Shown here piece by piece: positions 24,545-31,794 of a stretch of DNA of 35,333 nucleotides (position 1 is the stretch's first letter; each line of letters begins with the position of its first letter). Position numbers and translations under genes: made by a program. A model generated the notes under the pieces. That model saw only the letters and a list, made by a program, of their open reading frames with translations, was not told where the DNA came from and did not search any database. The stretch is from positions 1 through 35,333 of the forward strand of contig CAKQXQ010000024.1 in NCBI GenBank assembly GCA_934292805.1, written 5' to 3'. The stretch comes from an uncultured Roseburia sp. Lineage in GTDB: Bacteria; Bacillota; Clostridia; Lachnospirales; Lachnospiraceae.

Positions 24545-24572
24545 CCGCTTTGTGACTGGCTGGTGCTAGAGT
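24542..24572 (+). promoter_or_regulatory. Second SARP-type activator site and promoter, upstream of the TasA-like gene
   Basis: TGACCGC (24542-24548) and TGACTGG (24553-24559) show the same 11-bp period as the site at 17317. A weak -10, TAGAGT (24567-24572), follows at the same 7-bp distance. The first heptamer overlaps the sipW stop codon. The 7-bp spacing is conserved although the spacer bases differ, which argues for a functional site. Confidence 0.65.
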
Positions 24573-24625
24573 ATTTCCTGTGAGCGGAATCATAAAGCTT
24601 AAAAATTTAAGAAGGAGAATTTTTT

Positions 24626-25309
24626 ATGAAGAACAAAAAATTGATCACTATGTTTGGAACAATCGCTTTGATCGGTGCGATCGGAGCAGGAAGTACATTG
24701 GCTTACCTGACAAGCACAACAGGAACGGTAACCAATACTTTTACCGTTGGTAATGTCAATTTTGACGAACAGTTAAATAATGGATTGTCAGAATCTAAAG
24801 TAGAGAGAATCAAAGGAATATATGAAGATGCGGATGGAAAAGCATGGTCTTCTGATGGAAACCAATACAAAGATCTTGTGGCAGGAGAAGTGGTATATAA
24901 AGACCCGACAGCACATATGGGTTCGGATTCACAGGACGCATATCTTTTTATCCGTGTATACAATACAAAAGCACAGATTGGAAATGTTGCTGTGTTTGAC
25001 AGTATTGATGTTGATACATCCAAGTGGGAACAGGTCGGAAGCGGCTTTGCAAAGATCAACAGCAGTGACAGCACAGAAGCAGATTATATTGACTATGTAT
25101 ACAAAGAGGCTGCCAAAGCTGGGGAACACTATACGTTATTCTCGCATGTGACAATGGGAAATATTTCTTCAGATATGGAGAATATCCCACAGATTGTTGT
25201 TAAAGCATGTGCAGTCCAGTATGCAGGATTCACAGATGATGCAGAAGGAACAGAAGATGAAAAAACTGCTGTACAGAAAGCTTATGCAGAGGCTGTCTGG
25301 GCAAAATAG
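24626..25309 (+). CDS. TasA-like major fibre protein candidate (SipW-cognate signal)
   Basis: The protein has 227 residues. The N-terminus is a textbook SipW-cognate signal: a basic start, the helix FGTIALIGAIGAGSTLAYLT and then STTGTVTNTFTVGNV. The mature part contains VAGEVVYKDPTAHMGSDSQ followed by AYLFIRV, the shared TasA-like core. It has no anchor motif. Among the three paralogues it is the only one with its own activator site and a strong GAAGGAG ribosome site, and a terminator follows. It is therefore the best candidate for the most abundant subunit. SipW upstream should cleave it. Polymerisation into fibres is inferred from the family. Confidence 0.87.
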   Translation: MKNKKLITMFGTIALIGAIGAGSTLAYLTSTTGTVTNTFTVGNVNFDEQLNNGLSESKVERIKGIYEDADGKAWSSDGNQYKDLVAGEVVYKDPTAHMGSDSQDAYLFIRVYNTKAQIGNVAVFDSIDVDTSKWEQVGSGFAKINSSDSTEADYIDYVYKEAAKAGEHYTLFSHVTMGNISSDMENIPQIVVKACAVQYAGFTDDAEGTEDEKTAVQKAYAEAVWAK

Positions 25310-25321
25310 AGTGTTATAGAT

Positions 25322-25354
25322 AAAGAGAAATGACTCGACCGGTCTCTTTTTTTT
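25322..25354 (+). terminator. Terminator of the TasA-like gene
   Basis: AAAGAGA (25322-25328) pairs with TCTCTTT (25343-25349) across a 14-nt loop and leads into an 8-T run. It separates the fibre gene from the following sortase. Confidence 0.65.
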
Positions 25355-25418
25355 CATACCAAACTATGCTATCATTGAAAAGTATTAACAGAAATTAAAG
25401 CGGAAGGGTCATTTGAAA

Positions 25419-26225
25419 ATGAAAAATACAGAGAAATCCAAGAAAAGTGTCTCATCGACATTGTTATGCCTGACCGGTCTGATCCTGATCGGGATTGCAC
25501 TTGCATTACTGATTCCAAATCTCCTGGATTATAAAAAATCCAATGATACCTATGAAAACCTGCAGGAAGCATATGTGACAGAAGATTCAAAGACAGAGGA
25601 TGTCATAGAGGAAGAGAACAGCGAAGAGGAGGAACAGATTTCGGAAGAATGGAAGAACGTGACAATTGATTTTGACAGCCTGGAGAAACAAAATGCAGAT
25701 ATTATTGGCTGGATCCGGTTTGACAATATTGAGCAGCTTAGTTATCCGATTTTATATTCAGGAGATGACAGCACATATCTTAGGACAGATATTTACGGAA
25801 ACAGCACAATTGCAGGATGTATTTTTATGGAAGGATTGAATAATCCGGATTTCCAGGATTGTCATACAATTCTCTATGGCCATAATATGAAGAATTTAAG
25901 CATGTTCGGAAGCCTGAAAAAGTACAAAACAGAAAAATTTTATGAAGAAAATCAGTATTTTACGATTTATACAAGAGAGGGTGCGTACCGGTATCAGATT
26001 TTTTCTTACAGGGATGTGCCGGAAGATGACAGTGTCTATTCCGTTGGTTTTGCACCGGATGATACATTCCAGGATTTTATCAATGTTATGAAAAGAAAAT
26101 CCTATTATGATACCGGCGTTACTGTGACAAAAGATGATCATGTTATGACACTTTCTACATGTTCTTCAACCGGAAACCGGTTTGTCGTGCATGCAGTGCG
26201 GGTAGATGAGTATTATATACAATAA
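25419..26225 (+). CDS. Class B sortase of the TasA/VWA locus
   Basis: The protein has 268 residues. An N-terminal transmembrane helix (LLCLTGLILIGIALALLIPNLL) and an acidic Glu-rich linker precede the sortase domain. The triad is H155 in LYGHNMKNLSMFG, C248 in MTLSTCSSTG and R254 in GNRFVVHAVR. The organisation matches the sortase at 8307, but the two differ widely in sequence, so they probably serve different substrates. The VKTGD protein at 17395 is the nearest candidate here. A TTG at 25413 also opens the frame. ATG at 25419 was preferred (GGAAGGG at 25402-25408, 10 nt spacing). A weak extended -10, TGCTATCAT, lies at 25367-25375. Confidence 0.92.
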   Translation: MKNTEKSKKSVSSTLLCLTGLILIGIALALLIPNLLDYKKSNDTYENLQEAYVTEDSKTEDVIEEENSEEEEQISEEWKNVTIDFDSLEKQNADIIGWIRFDNIEQLSYPILYSGDDSTYLRTDIYGNSTIAGCIFMEGLNNPDFQDCHTILYGHNMKNLSMFGSLKKYKTEKFYEENQYFTIYTREGAYRYQIFSYRDVPEDDSVYSVGFAPDDTFQDFINVMKRKSYYDTGVTVTKDDHVMTLSTCSSTGNRFVVHAVRVDEYYIQ

Positions 26226-26255
26226 ATCGGAAAATTATATACAATAAACCGGAAA
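26212..26255 (+). repeat. 22-bp tandem duplication across the sortase stop codon
   Basis: ATTATATACAATAAAYCGGAAA occurs twice back to back (26212-26233 and 26234-26255) with one mismatch. The first copy contains the last codons and TAA of the sortase gene. The second copy is intergenic. Confidence 0.85.
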
Positions 26256-26260
26256 GCATA

Positions 26261-26289
26261 TTGAAACTTTGTGTAAATAGTGTTAAAAT
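26261..26289 (+). promoter_or_regulatory. Promoter of the DUF5692-like membrane protein gene
   Basis: TTGAAA (26261-26266) and TAAAAT (26284-26289) have 17 bp between them, shortly after the 22-bp duplication. The start codon is about 47 bp downstream of the predicted initiation point. Confidence 0.75.
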
Positions 26290-26342
26290 AATAACAATCT
26301 CTGGTATGACCAGAAAAATATTTACAATGGGGAGGAAACAAT

Positions 26343-27395
26343 ATGTTAAATCACGGATTATTGTTTCAGGTTTATGGAGAAGGTGCTGCATGGCAGTTCC
26401 TTGGTTGGATTCTAGTTTTTGCATGTCTCGTACTTGCAAATGAGATCGCCAGACGTACCAAAGCAGGCGGAATGTTATGCTTTGTGGTACTACCAGCTAT
26501 TTTGACGATTTATTTCATTGCAATTTACGTGTCAGCAGCAGCTGGAGCAGAATGGGCACTTAATAACAGTACTTATGTACATATGACAAGCTGGTTCCAC
26601 TACGCGAAGTTATATGCAGCTACCGCAGGATGTATTGGTTTTATGATGCTCAAGTACAAATGGGGTGTTGGAAAGACACATTGGTTTAAGGCATTTCCAT
26701 TTGTGATCGTTGCGATCAACATTCTGATCGCAGTAGGCAGTGATTTTGAATCTGCAATTCGCGGTGCGCGTGCACTTGCAGAGACAGGAACAGGCTGGTG
26801 GTTATCTTCTGAAGGCGTCTGGTTATACGGCGGCTGGTGGAATGTGTTAAACGGTCTGGCTGGAATCATCAACATTTTATGTATGACAGGCTGGTGGGGA
26901 ATTTACTCTTCCAAGAAGAAAGATGATATGTTATGGCCGGATATGACATGGGCATATATTCTTGCGTATGATATCTGGAACTTCCAGTATACTTATCTGA
27001 ATCTTCCGACACATTCCTGGTATTGTGGAGTAGCATTATTGCTTGCACCGACATTTGCAGCAGCTTTCTGGAACAAAGGTGGATGGATCCAGAACCGTGC
27101 GAATACGCTTGCATTATGGTGCATGTTTGCACAGGTATTCCCATTATTCCAGGATCAGGGCAGATTTGCCGTGATCCCAAGATTATACGCAGATGGATTT
27201 ATGGATGCAGCAACACGTCCTGTGGCAGCAGATCTGACAGCTCAGGGTGCACTTTCTGTATTATCGATTGTAGTGAATGTTGTTGTTTTTGCAGCAATCA
27301 TAAAACGTTCTGTGAAACAGAAAAAGAATCCTTATAAAGAGGAAATCTGGACAGGCACGAAAGACTTTGAAGAAGCAATGTCCCGTGCAGAATAA
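26343..27395 (+). CDS. Polytopic membrane protein, DUF5692-like
   Basis: The protein has 350 residues and about eight to nine predicted transmembrane helices rich in Trp and Tyr. Examples are FLGWILVFACLVLANEIA, MLCFVVLPAILTIYFIAIYV, FPFVIVAINILIAVG and VLNGLAGIINILCMTGWWG. The C-terminal tail is cytoplasmic and charged (KQKKNPYKEEIW). It looks like the uncharacterised DUF5692 family found in clostridia. This match is from memory and function is unknown. Conserved-looking loop motifs are WPDMTWAYILAYDIWNFQYTYLNLPTHSWYCG and DQGRFAVIPRLYADG. It has its own consensus promoter, a GGGGAGG ribosome site and a strong terminator, so it is a monocistronic gene. Confidence 0.8.
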   Translation: MLNHGLLFQVYGEGAAWQFLGWILVFACLVLANEIARRTKAGGMLCFVVLPAILTIYFIAIYVSAAAGAEWALNNSTYVHMTSWFHYAKLYAATAGCIGFMMLKYKWGVGKTHWFKAFPFVIVAINILIAVGSDFESAIRGARALAETGTGWWLSSEGVWLYGGWWNVLNGLAGIINILCMTGWWGIYSSKKKDDMLWPDMTWAYILAYDIWNFQYTYLNLPTHSWYCGVALLLAPTFAAAFWNKGGWIQNRANTLALWCMFAQVFPLFQDQGRFAVIPRLYADGFMDAATRPVAADLTAQGALSVLSIVVNVVVFAAIIKRSVKQKKNPYKEEIWTGTKDFEEAMSRAE

Positions 27396-27400
27396 GAATT

Positions 27401-27471
27401 AAAAAAGAAGTACTGGTTTCCGGTGTGTTACTTGTCAGGAGGACAATCACCGGAATCAGTGCTTCTTTTTT
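27401..27471. terminator. Bidirectional terminator between convergent genes
   Basis: A long interrupted stem runs AAGAAGTACTG (27405-27415) with CAGTGCTTCTT (27457-27467), TCCGGTG (27419-27425) with CACCGGA (27448-27454) and TTGTC with GACAA inside. It has an A-run on one side and a T-run on the other. On either strand the hairpin is followed by T residues, so it can end both the membrane-protein gene and larC. Confidence 0.9.
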
Positions 27472-27496
27472 ATAAATATGAGTATGCAGGTTTATT

Positions 27497-28663
27497 TTAG
27501 TGCCGGTCCAAAAGATTTAAAACATCCTCAAGTGCCCAGCCTTTTTCCAATGCGATCTTTTTCAGATCTTCGAATTCTGGCTTTTTGTGAAGGGTATTAT
27601 ATCCTTCGCTGACTTTGAGCCGGATGTCTCCTGCTTCCGTAGATATGGTTTCAAATGTAGATGTCAGCTTGGCTCTTTCAAAAATCTCATAACGGACTCC
27701 ACGGGTCGTCGTATGACGAAAGATCAAACCGGTAAAGAATTCTTTATCCTTTAGGTTACACAGACAGGTGAGAATAATACCGGGTCTTCCTTTTTTCATC
27801 TGGATCGGAGTTGTGTAGACGTCCAGTGCACCGGCATTTAAAAACACTTCCGAAGCAAATCCGATCGCTTCACCGGTCATATCGTCCAAATTACAGGAGA
27901 TCCCTAGAATATGGTCGTCACAGTAAGAAGCTTTGCCATCTTCATTGTGATTCTGTGCACATTCGCTTTCGCCAAGAAAAGCCCTCACACAGTTTGCAAT
28001 CGGGAAATCCACTTTCCCCATTCCATAACCGATCTGTTCTACGGTCATGACAGGCATCGTCATAAATTGTTCCACATAATAGCGAAGAATCGCAGCACCA
28101 GCAGGTGTTACAAGCTCACCGGCAACTGTGCCGCTGTAGTAAGGGATCCCTTTCAGCAATTCTGCGGTTACCGGAGCAGGAACCGGAAGGATCCCCTGCT
28201 CACTTTTTACGAATCCGCTTCCGACATGGAGTACTGATGCCAGAATTTTATCAGGTGCGATCAGATGAAACAGGAGTGCACATCCACATACATCTGCAAG
28301 CACATCAGGGCGATGGACTTCGCTGGAATGGTTCTGTTCTATGCTTACTCCATGAACCTTTGCCTCTGCCCCGTTGATTAGTTTATAAATTGCTGCAGCA
28401 TCTTCCTTTACCTTGTTTGGAAGATTTAAGGTGTGGATCTGATTGAAAATATCTTCATCCTTATCGCGGATAAGAACCTGCATATTGGTACCGGAAATAC
28501 CACATTTTACAGATGATTCCGGTATAAGAGAGATGTTATATTTTTCAAATGCACGGTTCATGGTTTCAAGAAAAAGATCTTTTTTATCACATATTTCATA
28601 AAGTGAACCCATCAGCATATCTGCGGATGCACCCATATTACATTCCAGATAAAGTGTTTTCAT
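27497..28663 (-). CDS. larC: LarC-family nickel insertion protein
   Basis: LarC inserts nickel into the pincer nucleotide cofactor of lactate racemase-type enzymes in a CTP-dependent reaction. The protein begins MKTLYLECNMGASADMLMGSL, the family start. It continues with SSEVHRPDVLADVCG, GILPVPAPVTAELLKG, GELVTPAGAAILRYY, IGYGMGKVDFP and, in the C-terminal domain, ISCNLDDMTGEAIGFA and KGRPGIILTCLC. It is one uninterrupted frame, unlike species in which LarC1/LarC2 are joined by frameshifting. The frame extends to 28729, but the ATG at 28663 has a purine-rich site (AAGAAGGA) and the conserved start. LarA, LarB and LarE are not in the window. It is divergent from the selenium operon. Confidence 0.9.
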   Translation of the reverse strand: MKTLYLECNMGASADMLMGSLYEICDKKDLFLETMNRAFEKYNISLIPESSVKCGISGTNMQVLIRDKDEDIFNQIHTLNLPNKVKEDAAAIYKLINGAEAKVHGVSIEQNHSSEVHRPDVLADVCGCALLFHLIAPDKILASVLHVGSGFVKSEQGILPVPAPVTAELLKGIPYYSGTVAGELVTPAGAAILRYYVEQFMTMPVMTVEQIGYGMGKVDFPIANCVRAFLGESECAQNHNEDGKASYCDDHILGISCNLDDMTGEAIGFASEVFLNAGALDVYTTPIQMKKGRPGIILTCLCNLKDKEFFTGLIFRHTTTRGVRYEIFERAKLTSTFETISTEAGDIRLKVSEGYNTLHKKPEFEDLKKIALEKGWALEDVLNLLDRH

Positions 28664-28798
28664 TTGTATCCTTCTTTCTGTATCTTGTCTCATATACGGA
28701 TATTGTAGTCGAAAATTTACTTTTTGCAAAGCATTCTTAGGATATTTTCGTGGAAATAAGAAAAATGATTTTGTGAAAGTAGTTTCTTGAGGAGGCTT

Positions 28799-28918
28799 AT
28801 GCAGAGTGATATAATGAAAGAAAAACTAAAACAGGCATTTGGTGGCACGGGATATAATGAAGAAGTGAGACATTTCCCGGATTTTGCTTCCCGAATGTAT
28901 TTTATGGAGGCACGATAG
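28799..28918 (+). CDS. Small ORF heading the selenium operon
   Basis: A 39-codon frame begins at an ATG just downstream of a strong GAGGAGG (28789-28795, 3 nt after AGGAGG). It ends with TAG 3 bp before the DUF3343 gene. The product is charged and contains KLKQAFGGTGYNEEVRHFP and FASRMYFMEAR. It has no signal peptide or transmembrane helix, and I do not recognise it. The tight spacing and ribosome site are the only support. It could be a real microprotein or a leader that couples translation into the operon. Confidence 0.45.
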   Translation: MQSDIMKEKLKQAFGGTGYNEEVRHFPDFASRMYFMEAR

Positions 28919-28921
28919 AGG

Positions 28922-29158
28922 ATGCGTCAAAAGGAACTGACACAGATCATTACATTTAAGACTACAACTGCGGCAATGGCGATGGAAGATCACTGCAAAG
29001 AAAGAAAGCTTCCGGGAAGGATCATTCCATTACCACAGGAAATATCAGCCGGTTGTGGCCTTTGTTATAAAACAGACAGATTAAATGAAGAGTTTTGGAA
29101 AAAAGAATTAGAAATGGCACATATTACATATGAAGAAATGAGGCAGATCTATGTATGA
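28922..29158 (+). CDS. DUF3343 putative Se/S carrier-like protein
   Basis: The protein has 78 residues and the DUF3343 hallmark LPGRIIPLPQEISAGCGLC in its second half. The Cys pair GCGLC is a plausible selenium or sulfur shuttle site. Members occur repeatedly beside selD, yedF and yqeB in genomes with selenium-dependent molybdenum hydroxylases, as here. The start lies 11 nt after GGAGG. The end overlaps the selD start by 8 bp (ATG at 29151, TGA at 29156), indicating translational coupling. Confidence 0.85.
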   Translation: MRQKELTQIITFKTTTAAMAMEDHCKERKLPGRIIPLPQEISAGCGLCYKTDRLNEEFWKKELEMAHITYEEMRQIYV

Positions 29159-30170
29159 ATTTTGTAAAGGCGGTGGCTGTACAGCAAAGCTTGGTCCCGG
29201 AATTTTAGATAAAGTTTTAAAAATGATACCAAAGAAAGCAGATCCGAATCTTCTTGTGGGATTTGATCATTCAGATGACGCGGCAGTTTATAAGCTGACA
29301 GATGATCTTGCTGTCGTTCAGACACTTGATTTTTTCCCACCGATGGTGGAGGATCCGTATCTTTTTGGAAAGATAGCGGCAACAAATGCACTCAGCGATA
29401 TTTATGCGATGGGTGGCGAAGTGAAAACAGCATTAAATATTGTCTGTTTCCCGGAAAATATGGATGCAAATGTGTTGGGACAGATTTTACTTGGCGGAAA
29501 TGAAAAAGTGACCGAGGCCGGCGGTGTGTTAGCCGGCGGACACTCGATCAATGACACAGATGTGAAGTATGGCCTTTCTGTAATGGGCACGATCCATCCT
29601 GAAAAGATCCTTGAAAACAATCACTGTAAGGAGGGGGATGTGCTGATCCTTACCAAACCGCTGGGAGTCGGGATCGTGATGACTGCATCAAGAATGAAGG
29701 CCGCATCAAAAGAGGCATTTGAAGAAGCTGTTACTTCAATGACAACTCTGAATAAATATGCTGCCAAAATCTTTGGCAAATATGAAGTCCATGCCTGTAC
29801 GGATGTTACAGGATTTGGCCTTTTGGTTCATCTTGGCGAGATGCTTGGTAATGATTTTTCGGCGACAGTTTTTGCCAATCGTATTCCATACATCAAAGCC
29901 TGTGATGATTACGTGGAGGAGTTTTATATTACAGCGGCAGGACAGCGTAACCGGAACCATATCGGAGAAATGGTCAGCTTTGAGAACTGTAGTTTTGCAA
30001 TGGAAGAAATTTTGTTTGATCCACAGACTTCAGGCGGACTGCTTGTTGCTGTTTCAAAAAATGATGCAGAAGATGCGATAAAAGAAATCGAGACACTGGG
30101 ATTGAAGTGTGGTATAATCGGAGAAGTGACGGAAAAACAAGAGAAAAAGATTTATGTAAGAAACAGATAA
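29151..30170 (+). CDS. selD: Selenide, water dikinase (selenophosphate synthetase)
   Basis: The enzyme makes selenophosphate, the activated selenium donor, from selenide and ATP. The active-site region at the very N-terminus reads CKGGGCTAKLGP. C10 aligns with the catalytic Cys/Sec position and K13 with the essential lysine. Both cysteines are encoded by TGT, so this is the Cys form. Further motifs are DDAAVYKL, TLDFFPPMV, AATNALSDIYAMGG, LAGGHSI, LTKPLGVGI, TDVTGFGLLVHLGEM and FDPQTSGGLL. The protein has a shorter N-terminus than E. coli SelD. No selA, selB or selC is in the window. The neighbours (DUF3343, yedF, yqeB, yqeC) point to selenium use in Mo hydroxylases. Confidence 0.96.
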   Translation: MYEFCKGGGCTAKLGPGILDKVLKMIPKKADPNLLVGFDHSDDAAVYKLTDDLAVVQTLDFFPPMVEDPYLFGKIAATNALSDIYAMGGEVKTALNIVCFPENMDANVLGQILLGGNEKVTEAGGVLAGGHSINDTDVKYGLSVMGTIHPEKILENNHCKEGDVLILTKPLGVGIVMTASRMKAASKEAFEEAVTSMTTLNKYAAKIFGKYEVHACTDVTGFGLLVHLGEMLGNDFSATVFANRIPYIKACDDYVEEFYITAAGQRNRNHIGEMVSFENCSFAMEEILFDPQTSGGLLVAVSKNDAEDAIKEIETLGLKCGIIGEVTEKQEKKIYVRNR

Positions 30171-30182
30171 AGGAGAGACATT

Positions 30183-30824
30183 ATGAATATTCAGATCGAC
30201 GCAAGAGGAAAACAGTGCCCATTACCGGTAATAGAGGCGAAGAATGCACTTTCCGGCATGAACGAATCCGGAATCGTAGAAGTGACAGTTGACAATGAGA
30301 TCGCTGTACAGAACCTTACAAAGCTCGCAAATCACAAAGGACTTACTGCCAGAAGTGAGAAAAAAGCAGACCAGGAATACATGGTATGGATTGATGTGAC
30401 AGAAGAGTTTGTGAAAAATAATACAGGCAGTGATCCTGTTACAAAGGAAGCAGAGGAAACCATGGACTGTATTCCGGATGGAAGAAAGAAAAACACGGTT
30501 GTTGTTCTTGGAGCAGATCACATGGGTGAGGGCGATGAGAAGCTTGGCAGGATGCTGATGAAAGGATTTGTTTATGCACTGACACAGACCGACCAGCTTC
30601 CAAAAACAATTTTACTTTATAATTCCGGAGCATATCTAAGCTGTGAGGGCTCTGATTCTTTGGAAGATTTAAAAACACTCGAAGCAGAGGGTGTTGAAGT
30701 CATGACATGTGGAACCTGCCTGAATCATTATGGGCTGTCTGAGAAGCTTGCAGTTGGTTCTGTGACGAATATGTATGTCATTGCCCAGACAATGATGGAA
30801 GCAGATCATATTGTAAAGCCTTAA
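30183..30824 (+). CDS. yedF: YedF, TusA/DsrE-type selenium metabolism protein
   Basis: The protein has 213 residues in two domains. Residues 1-75 are TusA-like with the persulfide/perselenide Cys in DARGKQCPLPVIEAK. Residues 100-213 are DsrE-like (VVVLGADHMGEGDEKLGRMLMKGFVYAL, then EVMTCGTCLNHYG with two more cysteines). This fusion is characteristic of YedF linked to selD and the selenium-dependent hydroxylase trait, where it is thought to carry reactive selenium. It lies 12 bp after selD with its own AAAGGAG site, so it is in the same operon. Confidence 0.93.
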   Translation: MNIQIDARGKQCPLPVIEAKNALSGMNESGIVEVTVDNEIAVQNLTKLANHKGLTARSEKKADQEYMVWIDVTEEFVKNNTGSDPVTKEAEETMDCIPDGRKKNTVVVLGADHMGEGDEKLGRMLMKGFVYALTQTDQLPKTILLYNSGAYLSCEGSDSLEDLKTLEAEGVEVMTCGTCLNHYGLSEKLAVGSVTNMYVIAQTMMEADHIVKP

Positions 30825-30906
30825 GACAGATTCTCAATCTGAGTGTATCCAAAAATACACAGGGATAGATTACAATTTACAAAAAAATAGTCAGGAAATA
30901 GAAATT

Positions 30907-31794
30907 ATGAAAAGAAATCTAATTATTGTCCGCGGTGGCGGAGACATTGCGACAGGAACAATTGCCAAACTACATAACTGCGGGTATGCAGTATTAGTAC
31001 TTGAAACAAAAAATCCATCGGCGATCCGCCGTTATGTTGCTTTTTCTGAAGCTGTTTACGAGAAAGAGTATATGGTCGAAGGAATCACATGCAAATGCAC
31101 AGATACATTTGAAGAAGCATTAAGAACGATCGAAGAAGGAAATGTTGCAATCATGGTAGATCCGGATGCAGAAGTTTTAGAGAAGGCAAAGCCGGCCGCA
31201 GTCGTCGATGCGATCCTTGCAAAGAAAAATCTTGGAACAAACCGTACGATGGCACCATTTACAGTAGGATTAGGACCTGGGTTTACAGCAGGATCTGATG
31301 TGGATGTTGTGATCGAGACGATGCGGGGACATCATCTTGGAAGGGTTTTGTACAGAGGAAGTGCGATGGAGAATACCGGCGTGCCGGGAGCAATTGCTGG
31401 TGTTTCCAAAGAGCGTGTGATCCATGCATCTACAGAAGGTGTCCTATATGGTGATAAAAACATCTCAGATTACGTAGAAAAAGGAGAACAGATCGCACAT
31501 ATCTGTAAACGTGGAAATGCAGCAGACAGTGATGATTTTTTTGATATCGTGTCCGCTTACCAGAAGGCACAGGAAGAGGCAATTCCAGTTTATGCGACTA
31601 TTTCCGGAATTTTAAGAGGTCTGATCCGGGATGGATATCCGGTAACAGAAGGATTTAAAATTGCAGATATTGATCCGAGAAAATCAGAATTTGCGAACTG
31701 CTTTTCGATTTCAGACAAGGCAAGATGTATTGCAGGTGGTGTTCTTGAGGCACTTATGCAGGCAGGAATCCGACCGGAACAGGAGGAAGAATGA
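30907..31794 (+). CDS. yqeB: YqeB, selenium-dependent molybdenum hydroxylase maturation protein
   Basis: The protein has 295 residues and starts with the nucleotide-binding-like strand LIIVRGGGDIATGTIAKLH, the YqeB (EF2563-type) signature. Later motifs are TMAPFTVGLGPGFTAGSDVDVVIETMRGHHLGRV, GVPGAIAGVSKERVIHA and PVYATISGILRGLIRDG. YqeB is a genomic marker of the SDMH trait and is thought to help install selenium on the Mo cofactor. The exact reaction is not established. It overlaps the following desulfurase-YqeC gene by 4 bp (ATGA). An 82-bp gap with a small GTGTAT/ATACAC hairpin separates it from yedF. Confidence 0.93.
   Translation: MKRNLIIVRGGGDIATGTIAKLHNCGYAVLVLETKNPSAIRRYVAFSEAVYEKEYMVEGITCKCTDTFEEALRTIEEGNVAIMVDPDAEVLEKAKPAAVVDAILAKKNLGTNRTMAPFTVGLGPGFTAGSDVDVVIETMRGHHLGRVLYRGSAMENTGVPGAIAGVSKERVIHASTEGVLYGDKNISDYVEKGEQIAHICKRGNAADSDDFFDIVSAYQKAQEEAIPVYATISGILRGLIRDGYPVTEGFKIADIDPRKSEFANCFSISDKARCIAGGVLEALMQAGIRPEQEEE

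Noticed and set aside
29163..29180. Selenocysteine at the SelD active site
   Set aside because: Both candidate positions (C5 and C10) are TGT codons, and no in-frame TGA is present near the start.
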